Of a stretch of 37,925 nt of DNA, positions 1 to 9,904 are shown one piece after another. A model generated the notes under the pieces. That model searched no databases, was not told where the DNA came from, and was given only the letters and a program-made list of their open reading frames with translations. The translations under genes were made by a program, and so were the position numbers. Numbering within the stretch: position 1 is the stretch's first letter; each line of letters opens with the position of its first letter. Source of the DNA: Methylobacter sp. BlB1. Its GTDB lineage: Bacteria; Pseudomonadota; Gammaproteobacteria; Methylococcales; Methylomonadaceae. The stretch spans positions 1 to 37,925 of the forward strand of contig NZ_JADMKV010000046.1 of NCBI RefSeq assembly GCF_015476545.1. Reading direction: 5' to 3'.

Positions 1-50
1 GCAACGACAAAGTCCCTCGGTAATTAGTCCGTCAGTTTCCCTCGGTAATC
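1..50. repeat. Left terminal repeat region
   Basis: The motif ACGACAAAGTCCCTCGGT lies at 4-21, and the core TCCCTCGGTAAT is repeated at 13-24 and 38-49, giving a 25-bp period. The reverse complement of the right window end carries the same motif, so the two ends face each other as inverted repeats. Tandem protein-binding repeats at an end are typical of elements moved by Mu/Tn7/IS21-type DDE transposases; that assignment is inference. No transposase of this type lies in the window. Confidence 0.6.
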
Positions 51-362
51 ACACCAATCCGACGCTTTCCAATTTGGATTGATGTCATAGTTTGCGGATA
101 GGGTTGGAGCAAACCCAAGTCGAAAAGGCATGAGAGCGGGACTATACGCAACTTCGTATAAAAATATTGTAAAAATTTGCCCTTCCAACAGAACAGTTTT
201 TCACTTAAGTGATCGATACTATGCGCTCTCTTAAACTGTAACCGGCCCTGACTTTCCAGAGTTCAAATTCAAGATAGCAATGGCAGTTGAGTACCTGCTC
301 GGAAGCCAATAAGAGCCAATTGAATTTAAACAAACCTTGGAAATTCTTCAGGAGATAGCTTT
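51..362. other. Intergenic region before the PepSY-like gene
   Basis: No gene is seen here. The stretch is AT-rich and contains the short palindrome CACTTAAGTG near 201-210. It ends in a good ribosome binding site (AGGAGA, about 9 bases before the ATG at 363). Confidence 0.4.
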
Positions 363-677
363 ATGGCATTTAGCAGACTCTTCTTGATCTTCTTTGGCAT
401 TCTGGCCTATACAAATCCGGCAGCCGAACTGCTGGCGGGCGGTACACCATCAAGCAACTACAAGCTTCCCAGCGACAAAGAGATGCTTGAGTCGTGCAGG
501 CAGGCAGCCCTCGAAGCTGTTCCCGGAAAGGTCATATCATTCCAGATTCACAATGTTCCAGAAGGGTTTCATTATCGGTTCGAGATTGAAGCTCAAGACC
601 AGATTGTCTGGGAAATGGTGTGCGATGTGGCCAGTCAGAAAATTATCCGGACTCAACGACAACGGGAGTTGAGATAG
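363..677 (+). CDS. Small secreted PepSY-like protein
   Basis: The 104-residue product starts with a hydrophobic signal-like segment (residues 5-25, ending near AELLAGG), which suggests export. The rest resembles one PepSY unit: a helix with ESCRQAALEAVPGK (about 43-56), then a hydrophobic strand, then an acidic strand, ending in the DVASQKIIR type of motif that resembles the family's D-x-x-T/S-G-K-V. PepSY domains are small periplasmic or extracellular modules, often thought to inhibit proteases or bind ligands. An AGGAGA ribosome binding site precedes the ATG. The gene stands alone, about 190 bases before the kdp leader, and its role cannot be read from context. The family call rests on pattern only. 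Confidence 0.6.
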   Translation: MAFSRLFLIFFGILAYTNPAAELLAGGTPSSNYKLPSDKEMLESCRQAALEAVPGKVISFQIHNVPEGFHYRFEIEAQDQIVWEMVCDVASQKIIRTQRQRELR

Positions 678-756
678 CGAGTCCCTTAGCTTGCGTCACT
701 TTCAGTTCAATAGTGCATTTCTGCTGATTTTTATGGGTTCTTTACTTCCTAGCCGA

Positions 757-794
757 ATTTTTTTACGACTTTTTTACCGGTAGTTCCTATACAT
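757..794 (+). promoter_or_regulatory. Putative KdpE box and kdp promoter
   Basis: Two T-runs separated by ACGAC (758-764 and 770-775) run into ACCGG. The arrangement closely resembles the T-rich KdpE operator in front of E. coli kdpF, which has the form TTTATACTTTTTTTACAC. A TATACA hexamer at 788-793 sits where a -10 box would be expected. The first gene of the operon starts at 868, leaving a leader of about 70 bases. The match is by eye to known operator form. Confidence 0.55.
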
Positions 795-867
795 TGCCCA
801 ACAGACGATCAAGGTCGGGCGCAGCGTGGTAACGGGCGCCCTAACCATAAACCAAGAGGTGTTACAG

Positions 868-960
868 ATGGACATAGGCTATTTGATATTGACGGCAGTT
901 TTCTTCGCGGGGACTGGAATGCTGGTTGCTGGCTGCGAGTCGCTAAGGAGGCAATCATGA
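868..960 (+). CDS. Small membrane ORF heading the kdp operon
   Basis: This 30-codon ORF encodes a peptide starting [19 protein letters not shown] and ending CESLRRQS. It has one hydrophobic segment (about residues 4-22) and a basic tail, so it is a likely single-span membrane peptide. AAGAGG precedes the ATG by about 9 bases. Its TGA overlaps the kdpF ATG in an ATGA arrangement, which implies translational coupling. Similar tiny ORFs ahead of kdpF occur in other proteobacteria, and automated annotation often misses them because of their size. A function in the Kdp complex is inference. Confidence 0.6.
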   Translation: MDIGYLILTAVFFAGTGMLVAGCESLRRQS

Positions 961-1046
961 GCTGGATTTATTGGTTGAGCAGCGGTTTGGCGCTCGCCGT
1001 GTTTGTCTATCTGGTCGTGGCTTTGTTTTATCCGGAGAAATTCTGA
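957..1046 (+). CDS. kdpF: KdpF, small subunit of the K+-transporting ATPase
   Basis: The 29-residue peptide begins [16 protein letters not shown] and ends in VALFYPEKF, the usual KdpF ending. It is a single membrane helix that stabilises the KdpFABC complex in the inner membrane. AAGGAGG lies just upstream of the ATG. The start overlaps the preceding small ORF by four bases, and the TGA shares one base with the kdpA ATG at 1046. The gene is short but its position and sequence make the call firm. Confidence 0.9.
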   Translation: MSWIYWLSSGLALAVFVYLVVALFYPEKF

Positions 1047-2833
1047 TGACGGCGCAAGGTCTTCTGCAGATTGCTATTTATATTGTCGTACTGCTGGCTC
1101 TGGTTAAACCGTTGGGCGCTTATATGGCGCGGATTTATCAGGATCAGCCAGCCGGGCTTGAAAACCGGCTTTACCGGCTCTGCGGTATCGATGCCCGGCA
1201 GGAAATGAGCTGGGTGCAGTACGCCCTTGCCTTGCTGGTGTTTAACCTGCTCGGTTTGCTGGCGGTCTATGCCTTGCAGCGCTGGCAGGATGTGTTGCCT
1301 TTAAACCCTCAAGGTCTGCCGGCGGTCAGTCCCGATTCGGCATTCAATACCGCTGCCAGTTTCACTAGCAACACCAATTGGCAGGGCTATGGAGGCGAAA
1401 CCACGATGAGCTATCTGACGCAGATGCTGGGCTTGACGGTACAGAACTTTTTATCGGCAGCCAGCGGCATGGCCGTATTGGTGGCGCTGATTCGCGGCTT
1501 TACCCGCCGCAATAGCGAGAGCATCGGCAATTTCTGGGTGGATATGACCCGCAGCACTTTATACATTCTGTTACCGTTGTCGTTTGTGCTGGCGTTAGTA
1601 CTGGTCAGCCAAGGCGTAGTGCAGACGTTTAAGTCGTATCAAATGGTTACGATGCAGGAAGCAGTCAGCTATCAACAGCCCAAGCAGAATGCTGCCGGCA
1701 AAGCCGTGACCGATGCCGCTGGCAAGCCCGTTACCGAAACCGTCAAAACTCAACAGCAAACCCTGGCTTTGGGCCCTGCGGCTTCGCAAATTGCCATCAA
1801 GGAGTTAGGCACCAACGGCGGCGGTTTCTTCAACGTCAATTCCGCCCATCCTTTCGAAAACCCGACCCCGCTGTCCAACTTTCTGGAAATGCTGGCGATT
1901 CTGCTGATACCGGCGGCGCTGTGCTACACGTTTGGCGTGATTGTCGGCGACACCCGACAGGGCTGGGCTATTCTGGCGGCGATGACGCTGGTGTTCGTGG
2001 CGCTGGTGTTCGTCGCCGTGCCGGCCGAGCAGGCCGGCAATCCGGCACTGGCAACGTTGGGTGCCGATCAAACCGCGTCAAGTCAACAGGCCGGCGGCAA
2101 TATGGAGGGTAAAGAAACCCGCTTCGGCATCGTCAATTCGGCCTTGTGGGCGGTGGCGACCACGGCGGCTTCCAATGGCTCGGTCAACTCCATGCATGAT
2201 TCGTTTACGCCGATTGGCGGCATGGTACCCATGTGGCTGATGCAGCTTGGCGAGGTGATTTTCGGCGGCGTCGGCTCTGGCCTGTACGGCATGATCGTGT
2301 TCGCTATCGTGGCGGTGTTCATCGCCGGACTGATGATAGGCCGTACGCCGGAATACCTGGGCAAGAAAATCGAAGCCTACGAGATGAAAATGGCCGCGGT
2401 GATCATTCTGATTCCGCCGTTGATGGTGCTGGGCGGCACGGCGATGGCGCTGATGCTGGATGCCGGCAAAGCCTCGATCTTCAACCTTGGCGCCCACGGC
2501 TTCAGCGAAGTGCTGTATGCCTTCTCATCGGCAGGCAATAACAACGGCAGCGCTTTCGGCGGCTTATCGGCCAACGTGCCGTTCTACAATCTTATGTTAG
2601 GCCTGGCGATGCTGTTTTCGCGCTATTGGCTGATCGTGCCGGTCTTGGCAATTGCAGGTTCCTTGGCCGCCAAAAAGAGCGTGCCGGCAGGGGCTGGCAC
2701 CCTGCCAACCCATACGCCGCTTTTTGTGGTGCTCTTGATTGTTACCGTGGTGATGGTAGGGGCGCTGACCTTTGTGCCGGCGTTGGCGCTGGGGCCCATT
2801 GTTGAACAGCTGCAAATGACCGGTCATCACTAA
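1046..2833 (+). CDS. kdpA: KdpA, K+-binding channel subunit of the K+-transporting ATPase
   Basis: KdpA is the potassium-selective membrane subunit of the high-affinity KdpFABC pump. The product (595 residues from MTAQGLLQI) shows the four selectivity-filter loops of the family: [42 protein letters not shown] and [14 protein letters not shown], spread between about ten membrane helices. A longer open frame starts at 971, but the ATG at 1046 overlaps the kdpF stop and matches the family N-terminus. It is about 40 residues longer than the E. coli protein, mainly from a polar insertion near residues 200-235 (rich in Q, K, T and A). KdpB follows 19 bases later. Confidence 0.97.
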   Translation: MTAQGLLQIAIYIVVLLALVKPLGAYMARIYQDQPAGLENRLYRLCGIDARQEMSWVQYALALLVFNLLGLLAVYALQRWQDVLPLNPQGLPAVSPDSAFNTAASFTSNTNWQGYGGETTMSYLTQMLGLTVQNFLSAASGMAVLVALIRGFTRRNSESIGNFWVDMTRSTLYILLPLSFVLALVLVSQGVVQTFKSYQMVTMQEAVSYQQPKQNAAGKAVTDAAGKPVTETVKTQQQTLALGPAASQIAIKELGTNGGGFFNVNSAHPFENPTPLSNFLEMLAILLIPAALCYTFGVIVGDTRQGWAILAAMTLVFVALVFVAVPAEQAGNPALATLGADQTASSQQAGGNMEGKETRFGIVNSALWAVATTAASNGSVNSMHDSFTPIGGMVPMWLMQLGEVIFGGVGSGLYGMIVFAIVAVFIAGLMIGRTPEYLGKKIEAYEMKMAAVIILIPPLMVLGGTAMALMLDAGKASIFNLGAHGFSEVLYAFSSAGNNNGSAFGGLSANVPFYNLMLGLAMLFSRYWLIVPVLAIAGSLAAKKSVPAGAGTLPTHTPLFVVLLIVTVVMVGALTFVPALALGPIVEQLQMTGHH

Positions 2834-2852
2834 TTTCGCTACAGGTAACTTT

Positions 2853-4922
2853 ATGACCAAGAAAACCTCTACCTCCTTAATGGAGCCGCAAATTCTGCAA
2901 CAAGCCCTGATCGAAGCGTTCCGAAAGCTGACGCCCAGGCAACAATGGAAAAACCCGGTCATGTTTGTCGTCTACCTCGGTAGTCTGTTGACCACGGTAC
3001 TGTGGCTGCAAGCGCTGAGCGGCGAAAGCCAGGAGCCGGCCGGTTTTATCCTGGCCATCACGCTGTGGTTGTGGTTCACCGTGCTGTTTGCCAATTTCGC
3101 CGAAGCGGTGGCGGAAGGCCGCAGCAAGGCGCAGGCGGCGTTTCTGCGCACCGCCAAGCGCGACATCGCCGCCAAAAAGCTCGATGAGCCACGCTACGGC
3201 AGTAACTATTTCAAAGTCGCCGGCTCGACGCTGCGCAAGGGCGATGTGGTGCTGATCGAAGCCGGCGACTTCGTGCCCGGCGATGGCGATGTGATCGAAG
3301 GCGTGGCTTCGGTTGATGAAAGCGCTATTACCGGCGAAAGCGCGCCGGTGATCCGCGAATCCGGTGGCGATTTCAGTTCGGTGACCGGCGGCACTCGGGT
3401 GCTGTCCGACTGGCTGGTCGTGCGCATTTCGGTCAATCCCGGCGAGACCTTTCTGGATCGGATGATTTCAATGGTGGAAGGCGCCAAACGCCAGAAAACG
3501 CCCAACGAAATTGCGCTGACCATTCTGCTGGTGGCCTTGACCTTGGTGTTTCTGATGGCGACCGTGACGCTGCTGCCATTCTCGCTGTACAGCGTCGAAA
3601 CGGCCGGCACCGGCCAGCCGATCAGTATTACCGTGCTGGTGGCGCTGCTGGTATGCCTGATTCCCACCACGATCGGCGGTCTGCTGTCGGCTATCGGTGT
3701 GGCCGGCATCGGTCGCATGATGCAGAAAAACGTCGTCGCCACGTCCGGCCGGGCCGTGGAGGCGGCCGGCGACGTCGATGTGCTGCTGCTGGACAAAACC
3801 GGCACCATCACGTTGGGTAACCGGCAGGCATCGGCGTTCACACCGGTCAACGGCGTCAGCGAAAGACAGGTCGCCGACGCCGCACAACTGGCATCGCTGG
3901 CTGATGAAACACCGGAAGGCCGCAGTATCGTCGTGCTGGCCAAACAGAAATTTGGTATCCGCGAGCGCGATGTGCATTCCTTGGGCGCCACCTTCGTGCA
4001 TTTCAGCGCCCAGACCCGGATGAGCGGCGTCAATCTGGAAGGACGGCAGATCCGCAAGGGTGCCGAGGACGCGATTCGCGGCTATGTCATCGAACAGGAC
4101 GGCCAATTTCCGGATGAAATTCAGAAAATGGTGGTCGATGTCGCCCGCCGCGGCAGCACGCCGCTCTTGGTGGCGGAAGGGCCGCTGGTATTGGGCGTGA
4201 TTGAACTGAAAGACATCGTCAAAGGCGGCATCAAGGAGCGCTTTATCGAACTGCGGCAGATGGGCATCAAAACCGTCATGATTACCGGCGACAATCGCCT
4301 GACCGCCGCTGCGATTGCCGCCGAGGCCGGCGTCGATGATTTCTTGGCCGAAGCCACGCCGGAAGCCAAACTGAAGCTGATTCGCCAGCATCAGGCCGAC
4401 GGCCGTCTGGTGGCCATGACCGGCGACGGCACCAATGATGCGCCGGCGCTGGCGCAGGCTGATGTGGCGGTAGCGATGAACAGCGGCACCCAGGCCGCCA
4501 AGGAAGCCGGCAACATGGTGGACCTGGATTCCAACCCCACCAAGCTGATCGAAATCGTCGAAACCGGCAAGCAGATGCTGATGACGCGCGGTGCGCTGAC
4601 CACCTTCAGCATTGCCAACGATGTCGCCAAGTATTTCGCCATCATTCCGGCCGCTTTCGCCACGACCTATCCGGCGTTAAACGTACTGAACGTCATGGGG
4701 CTGGCCACGCCGGACAGCGCGATTCTGTCGGCGGTTATTTTTAACGCCCTGATCATCATTGCCCTGATTCCTTTGGCCTTGAAGGGCATCCGTTACCGGC
4801 CGGTCGGCGCTGAGAAGCTGTTGCAAAACAATTTGCTGATTTATGGCGTCGGCGGCCTGATTGTGCCTTTTATCGGCATCAAGGCGATTGATTGGTTGCT
4901 GGTTGCCATGAAGCTAGTGTAA
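2853..4922 (+). CDS. kdpB: KdpB, P-type ATPase subunit of the K+ pump
   Basis: KdpB hydrolyses ATP and drives potassium uptake through KdpA. The 689-residue protein has the P-type ATPase hallmarks: ITGES near residue 160 (actuator domain), the phosphorylation motif DKTGT with Asp314, the nucleotide-binding domain, and [11 protein letters not shown] near residue 525. The TGES serine that is phosphorylated to inhibit the pump in E. coli is present. Membrane helices occur at about 35-80, 220-275 and 585-685. Length and motifs are ordinary for the family. It sits between kdpA (19 bases) and kdpC (11 bases). Confidence 0.98.
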   Translation: MTKKTSTSLMEPQILQQALIEAFRKLTPRQQWKNPVMFVVYLGSLLTTVLWLQALSGESQEPAGFILAITLWLWFTVLFANFAEAVAEGRSKAQAAFLRTAKRDIAAKKLDEPRYGSNYFKVAGSTLRKGDVVLIEAGDFVPGDGDVIEGVASVDESAITGESAPVIRESGGDFSSVTGGTRVLSDWLVVRISVNPGETFLDRMISMVEGAKRQKTPNEIALTILLVALTLVFLMATVTLLPFSLYSVETAGTGQPISITVLVALLVCLIPTTIGGLLSAIGVAGIGRMMQKNVVATSGRAVEAAGDVDVLLLDKTGTITLGNRQASAFTPVNGVSERQVADAAQLASLADETPEGRSIVVLAKQKFGIRERDVHSLGATFVHFSAQTRMSGVNLEGRQIRKGAEDAIRGYVIEQDGQFPDEIQKMVVDVARRGSTPLLVAEGPLVLGVIELKDIVKGGIKERFIELRQMGIKTVMITGDNRLTAAAIAAEAGVDDFLAEATPEAKLKLIRQHQADGRLVAMTGDGTNDAPALAQADVAVAMNSGTQAAKEAGNMVDLDSNPTKLIEIVETGKQMLMTRGALTTFSIANDVAKYFAIIPAAFATTYPALNVLNVMGLATPDSAILSAVIFNALIIIALIPLALKGIRYRPVGAEKLLQNNLLIYGVGGLIVPFIGIKAIDWLLVAMKLV

Positions 4923-4933
4923 GGAGATTAGAC

Positions 4934-5512
4934 ATGACAAATTACTTAAAACCTGCCGCGATACTGCTGTTGTTGCTGACCTTGGTCACCGGTGTGATTT
5001 ACCCCGCTCTGGTTACGGCACTGGCCCAGTTGTTCTTTACCGAGCAGGCTAATGGCAGTTTAGTCAAGGATGAGCAAGGGCAACCGATAGGGTCGGCCTT
5101 GATCGGTCAATCGTTCAGCGATCCTAAGTATTTCTGGGGACGGCCATCGGCGACTGCACCGTATGCTTATAATGCCGCTGCGTCGTCCGGTTCCAATCTG
5201 GGGCCGACCAATCCTGCGCTGGCCGATGCGGTTGCCGCCAGAATTCAGGTTCTGAAAAAGGCTGATCCTGCCAACAAAGCGCCAGTGCCGGTGGATCTGG
5301 TGACGGCGTCCGGCAGCGGGCTCGATCCGCACATCAGCTTGGCTGCGGCGGACTATCAGCTCAAACGCATCGCCAAGATTCGAAAAATGGACGAAGCCAA
5401 GCTGCGCGAGCTGGTCAATGCCAGTACGGAAGGCCGGCAGTGGTCTGTGTTCGGCGAGCCCAGAGTGAACGTGTTGAAGCTGAATCTGGCATTGGATCAA
5501 GCCGGCCTTTAG
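4934..5512 (+). CDS. kdpC: KdpC, accessory subunit of the K+ pump
   Basis: KdpC is a single-span subunit needed for assembly and for high ATP affinity. The 192-residue product starts MTNYLKPAAILLLLLTLVTG, which is the membrane anchor, and carries family motifs such as GSALIGQSF, YFWGRPSA, SSGSNLGPTNP and SGSGLDPHIS. The start at 4934 is chosen over an upstream in-frame start at 4892 because AAGGAG precedes it and the upstream one lies inside kdpB. kdpD follows after 37 bases. Confidence 0.97.
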   Translation: MTNYLKPAAILLLLLTLVTGVIYPALVTALAQLFFTEQANGSLVKDEQGQPIGSALIGQSFSDPKYFWGRPSATAPYAYNAAASSGSNLGPTNPALADAVAARIQVLKKADPANKAPVPVDLVTASGSGLDPHISLAAADYQLKRIAKIRKMDEAKLRELVNASTEGRQWSVFGEPRVNVLKLNLALDQAGL

Positions 5513-5549
5513 CTGATGAAGTGCACTCACCATACGCGAGATCATCACT

Positions 5550-8279
5550 ATGAATAGCGGACGCCCGGATCCCGATCAACTGCTGGCCCGCGTCGAGCGC
5601 GAAAAGGCCAGAGCCCGGCGCGGACGCCTGAAGATCTTTTTCGGCGCGGCGGCCGGGGTAGGCAAAACTTACGCGATGTTATTGGCGGCCCGGGAGCGGC
5701 GAGCGGAAAATCTCGATGTGGTGGTCGGCCTGGTCGAAACCCACGGCCGCCAGGAAACTCAGGTTTTGCTGGAAGGACTGGAAGTGCTGCCTCCCCGGCA
5801 AATCAGTTATAAAGGCACTACGCTTCGTGAGTTCGACATCGATGCCGCGTTGAAGCGACGGCCGGCTATCATTCTGGTCGACGAACTGGCGCACACCAAC
5901 GCTCCCGGTTCCCGGCATCCCAAACGCTGGCAGGATGTGCACGAATTGCTGGACGCCGGCATCGACGTCTATACCACGTTGAATGTCCAGCATGTAGAAA
6001 GCCTCAACGATGAAGTCGGCCAGATTTCCGGGATACGGGTCTGGGAAACCGTGCCGGACACCGTGTTTGAAAGTGCCGACGAAGTCGAGCTGGTGGATTT
6101 GCCGCCTGATGAGCTGTTGATTCGTCTCAGGGAAGGCAAGGTTTACCTGCCGCAACAGGCCCAGCAGGCTATCCAGAACTTTTTTCGCAAAGGCAACCTG
6201 ATTGCGTTGCGGGAACTGGCTCTTCGGCAAACCGCCAGCCGCGTCGACGCACAGATGCTGGATTACCGCGAAGACCACGCCATTCGCGACATCTGGCAGG
6301 TCAGCGACCGCATTCTGGTCTGCATTGGCCCCAATGCCCTGGCCGAGCGTCTGGTGCGGGCCGGCAAGCGGCTGGCGGCCAGTCTGCGGGCCGAATGGAT
6401 CGTTGCCTATGTGGAAACGCCCCAACTGCAACGGTTGCCGGCCGAAAAGCGCGATGCGGTGCTGCGCGTGTTGCGCTCGGCGGAACAACTTGGCGCCGAG
6501 ACGGTGACCCTCAGCGCGCCCGACATGAGCGAAGCGATCATCGATTTCTCCCGGGAACGGAATGTCACCAAGATTGTGATGGGCAAACCGACCCGCAGGA
6601 ACTGGAGGCGTTGGCTGTTGGGATCGGTAGTCGACAGGGTTATCGGCGAGGCCCACAACATCAATGTCTATCTGTTGGGGAGCCCGCGCGGCGAGGAGAA
6701 AGAGCAGGAAGTGTCACAATTCAACCGGGCGCCGCTGCCTGGCCTTATAAACCGATGGGGGAAAAAACGCAAAGACCGTTACCGGGGTTATGTTTGGGCA
6801 ACAGTGGTCATTGCGTTTTGCTCGTTGCTGGCCAAGATCATGTTCGGCCGGTTTGAACTGGCCAATCTGGTGATGGTTTACCTCCTGGGCGTCATCTTTG
6901 TGGCAACCCACTTCGGAAGAGGGCCTTCGATCTTGGCTTCCATTCTCGGAGTCGCCGCTCTGGATTTTTTCTTTGTCACGCCCTATTTCACCTTTTCTGT
7001 GTCCGATGCCCAATATCTCATTACCCTAGGGGCAATGCTGGCGGTGGCGATGGTGACCAGCAATCTCATGGCGAACGTTCGCTCTCAGGCGAAAGTCGCA
7101 GCTCACAGAGAACGGCGGGCGTCGGTGTTGTACGCGATGAGCAAGGAACTGGCCGCCAGCCAGACCGAAGAAGAAATCGTCCGTACGGCTGTGCAGCATC
7201 TGCATGCGGAATTCGGCAGCCGCAATGTCATTCTGTTTCCGGACCATAATGGCCGCATGGTTTACCCCAGGCAAAAGGCCATTGCCGAATCATTGCAGGG
7301 AGTCGATCTGAGCGTCGCGCAATGGGTTTTCGATCATAACGAAATGGCGGGGCAAGGTACCAATACTTTGCCGGGGGCTGAAGCCATTTATTTCCCTATC
7401 CATGACGGAGAGAAAGTCCTCGGGGTGCTGGCTCTGCTGCCGGTCAACCTGCGGCGGGTGTTTCTGCCGGAACAACAGAAATTGCTGGAGACCTTTCTGC
7501 GCCAGATCGGCCAGGCAGTAGCACGCCTTCGATTTACTGAACAGGCCAGAACCACGCATTTGCAGATCGAGGCGGAACGCCTGCGCAATTCGTTGCTCAG
7601 TGCCATCTCCCATGACTTGCGCACGCCGCTGGCCACGATCATCGGCTCGGCTAGTACCCTGGTCGAAGGCGATCATCACTTGCAGCCGCAGGACAAAATC
7701 GAACTGAGCCGTGCCATCGTCGATGAAGCCGAGCGCATGTCGAATCTGGTCAGCAATATTCTGGACATGGCCCGGCTCGATGCCGGGGTGGTGGAGCTGA
7801 ACAAACAGTGGCATCCTGTCGAGGAGATTATTGGCACGGTCTTGACCCGCTTGCAAAAACATCTGGCAGGGAGACCGGTAAAGGTCAAGATGCCGCCGGG
7901 TATGCCGATGGTCTTTGCCGACGCGGCGCTGATCGAACAGGTGCTGATTAACCTGCTGGAAAATGCGGTACGCTATACGCCGGCGGGTAGCGATCTGGAC
8001 ATCAGAATCGAAACCAGCGCGAATGCGGTGGAGATCGCCGTCGCCGATCGCGGGCCAGGTATCCCGAAAGGCCGGGAAGACCGCCTGTTCGAGAAGTTTT
8101 ATCAAGCCCGCCACGAAGCCGCGCAAAGCGGAGCCGGATTAGGATTGGCAATTTGCCGGGCTATTGTCGAAGCTCACGGCGGCTGCATTCGCGCCCAAAA
8201 CAGGCCGGGTGGCGGTGCGGTGTTTACGTTTGTGTTGCCAATCGATCAGCCGCCGCCGGTCGCGGAGCCGGAAGAATAA
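5550..8279 (+). CDS. kdpD: KdpD, sensor histidine kinase for K+ limitation
   Basis: KdpD senses low potassium or osmotic stress and phosphorylates KdpE. Domains in order in the 909 residues: KdpD domain with Walker A GAAAGVGKT (32-40), a Usp-like domain (about 250-370), four membrane helices (about 405-510, DUF4118), a GAF-like region (about 530-660), the dimerisation domain with the phospho-accepting His688 in SHDLRTPL, and an ATPase domain with N (LINLLENAVRY) and G boxes (DRGPGIP, GAGLGLAI). It is a full-length, ordinary KdpD. It lies in the same operon as the pump, 37 bases after kdpC. Confidence 0.97.
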   Translation: MNSGRPDPDQLLARVEREKARARRGRLKIFFGAAAGVGKTYAMLLAARERRAENLDVVVGLVETHGRQETQVLLEGLEVLPPRQISYKGTTLREFDIDAALKRRPAIILVDELAHTNAPGSRHPKRWQDVHELLDAGIDVYTTLNVQHVESLNDEVGQISGIRVWETVPDTVFESADEVELVDLPPDELLIRLREGKVYLPQQAQQAIQNFFRKGNLIALRELALRQTASRVDAQMLDYREDHAIRDIWQVSDRILVCIGPNALAERLVRAGKRLAASLRAEWIVAYVETPQLQRLPAEKRDAVLRVLRSAEQLGAETVTLSAPDMSEAIIDFSRERNVTKIVMGKPTRRNWRRWLLGSVVDRVIGEAHNINVYLLGSPRGEEKEQEVSQFNRAPLPGLINRWGKKRKDRYRGYVWATVVIAFCSLLAKIMFGRFELANLVMVYLLGVIFVATHFGRGPSILASILGVAALDFFFVTPYFTFSVSDAQYLITLGAMLAVAMVTSNLMANVRSQAKVAAHRERRASVLYAMSKELAASQTEEEIVRTAVQHLHAEFGSRNVILFPDHNGRMVYPRQKAIAESLQGVDLSVAQWVFDHNEMAGQGTNTLPGAEAIYFPIHDGEKVLGVLALLPVNLRRVFLPEQQKLLETFLRQIGQAVARLRFTEQARTTHLQIEAERLRNSLLSAISHDLRTPLATIIGSASTLVEGDHHLQPQDKIELSRAIVDEAERMSNLVSNILDMARLDAGVVELNKQWHPVEEIIGTVLTRLQKHLAGRPVKVKMPPGMPMVFADAALIEQVLINLLENAVRYTPAGSDLDIRIETSANAVEIAVADRGPGIPKGREDRLFEKFYQARHEAAQSGAGLGLAICRAIVEAHGGCIRAQNRPGGGAVFTFVLPIDQPPPVAEPEE

Positions 8280-8303
8280 TGCAAACTTATAGTACAGCGA
8301 GCT

Positions 8304-9005
8304 ATGGCTAAAACCGATCCCGTGATTATCGTTATCGAAGACGATCCGTCCATCCGTCGCTTTCTGCGCACAGGGTTGAACACGCAAAGTTTTTCGGTAT
8401 TTGAAGCCGATACCGGCAAGCAGGGCATCGTCGAAGCCGGCATTCGCAAACCGGACCTGGTCATATTGGATCTGGGCCTGCCCGATATGGACGGTGTCGA
8501 GGTGATCAAGGCCATTCGCGCCTGGTCAGCTATGCCGATTATCATTCTCTCGGCGCGCAGCAACGAGCAGCATAAGATTGATGCGCTGGATGCCGGCGCT
8601 GACGACTATTTGACCAAACCGTTCGGTTTCGGCGAGCTGCTGGCACGGATACGGGTGGCCCTGCGGCATGCGCTCAGATCACAGGAACAGCCGCAAGACG
8701 GCGTGTTTGCCACCGCCAACCTGAAAGTGGATTTAAACAATCGGGTGGTCAGCGTCGACGGCCGGGAAATCCATCTGACCCCGATCCAATACCGGCTGCT
8801 GGCGGTACTGGTCAAACATGCCGGCAAGGTTCTGACTCATCAACAGATTCTCAAGGAAGTCTGGGGGCCGTCTTATCAGGAAAACGCCCATTATCTGCGC
8901 ATTTATATGAGCCAGCTGCGCCAGAAACTGGAAGCCGATCCTACCCAGCCGAAATTTTTGTTGACCGAGTCGGGTGTGGGTTATCGGTTAAAAGTCTGGG
9001 GCTAG
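8304..9005 (+). CDS. kdpE: KdpE, response regulator of the kdp operon
   Basis: KdpE is an OmpR-type activator of kdpFABC. The 233-residue protein has a receiver domain with the acidic pair EDD near residues 12-14, the phosphorylation site Asp56 (ILDLGLPD) and the conserved Lys (YLTKPFG, about residue 107), followed by a winged-helix DNA-binding domain (about 135-230, with VGYRLKVW at the end). It starts 24 bases after kdpD. The candidate target site lies at about 757-778. The next gene is convergent. Confidence 0.97.
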   Translation: MAKTDPVIIVIEDDPSIRRFLRTGLNTQSFSVFEADTGKQGIVEAGIRKPDLVILDLGLPDMDGVEVIKAIRAWSAMPIIILSARSNEQHKIDALDAGADDYLTKPFGFGELLARIRVALRHALRSQEQPQDGVFATANLKVDLNNRVVSVDGREIHLTPIQYRLLAVLVKHAGKVLTHQQILKEVWGPSYQENAHYLRIYMSQLRQKLEADPTQPKFLLTESGVGYRLKVWG

Positions 9006-9060
9006 CGCCAAAAAATCAAAAAATGGAATTCCATTGCCGCAGGGAAATGACGAGTTCTAA

Positions 9061-9843
9061 TTAAACTCCAGTTTCAGTAATACACTCGCCATAATGAAAC
9101 AGCCGGTAATGACGCGGGGTCAACGCGTGCCATTGTTCGTCGCTAGTCAGAGGCAGTGTCGCGATCACGCTTACGATGTCATGCGGCGTGGTTTCCTGGT
9201 GAAAGTCGATCACGACATCTTCGTCAATGAGCCGCGCTTTGCCGAATGGCGCGCGCCGCGTGATCCAGTGCAGGCTTGTGCTGCAATAGGCCAGAAGATA
9301 ACGTCCGTCCGACAGCAGCATATTGAAGATGCCGAATTCGTTTAATCGGCCGCAGAGCTCGCCAACATGCTGAAACAGGGCTTTCATGTCGGCCGGCTTG
9401 CGCGGGTATTTGCGGTCCAGTTCATTGAGCAGCCAGCAGAAGGCGGTTTCGCTGTCCGTGTCGCCGACCGGCCGGTGCTTGCCCGGCTTCAGCAGTTTTT
9501 CATAGCCCGACAGCTGGCCGTTGTGGGCGAACGTCCAGAACCGTCCCCATTGCTCGCGCGTGAACGGGTGCGTGTTCTCGAGGGCCACATGCCCCCGGTT
9601 GGCCTGCCGGATATGCCCGATAACGGCGCGGCTTTTGATCGGGTAATCCTGCACCAGCCTGGCGATCGGCGATTCATAGCAGGGCATGGGGTCTTTAAAG
9701 GTGCGGAACCCCTTGTCTTCATAAAACGTGATGCCCCAACCGTCGCGATGCGGGCCGGTGCGTCCGCCGCGATGCATGAGGCCTCTGAAACTGAAGCAAA
9801 TGTCGGTCGGGACATTCGCGCTCATTCCCAATAATTCACACAT
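9061..9843 (-). CDS. Class II glutamine amidotransferase, YafJ-like
   Basis: The 260-residue protein begins MCELLGMSAN, so Cys2 would be the N-terminal nucleophile after methionine removal, as in Ntn-type glutaminases. Other family signatures are RGLMHRGG, HRDGWGITFY, GHIRQANRG, HPFTRE and FAHNGQLSG. The family (YafJ; also EgtC/GlxB types) hydrolyses glutamine to supply ammonia, but the acceptor of stand-alone members such as YafJ is not known. It is transcribed with the EAL-like gene 61 bases upstream, a probable two-gene operon. A 6-bp hairpin (TGCCGT/ACGGCA, 9871-9888) lies in the gap. It is convergent with kdpE, 55 bases apart. Confidence 0.9.
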   Translation of the reverse strand: MCELLGMSANVPTDICFSFRGLMHRGGRTGPHRDGWGITFYEDKGFRTFKDPMPCYESPIARLVQDYPIKSRAVIGHIRQANRGHVALENTHPFTREQWGRFWTFAHNGQLSGYEKLLKPGKHRPVGDTDSETAFCWLLNELDRKYPRKPADMKALFQHVGELCGRLNEFGIFNMLLSDGRYLLAYCSTSLHWITRRAPFGKARLIDEDVVIDFHQETTPHDIVSVIATLPLTSDEQWHALTPRHYRLFHYGECITETGV

Positions 9844-9904
9844 GTCAACTTCTTAAACGGTCATGACTCTTGCCGTTATTAGACGGCAGCTTATGAGAAT
9901 AAAT

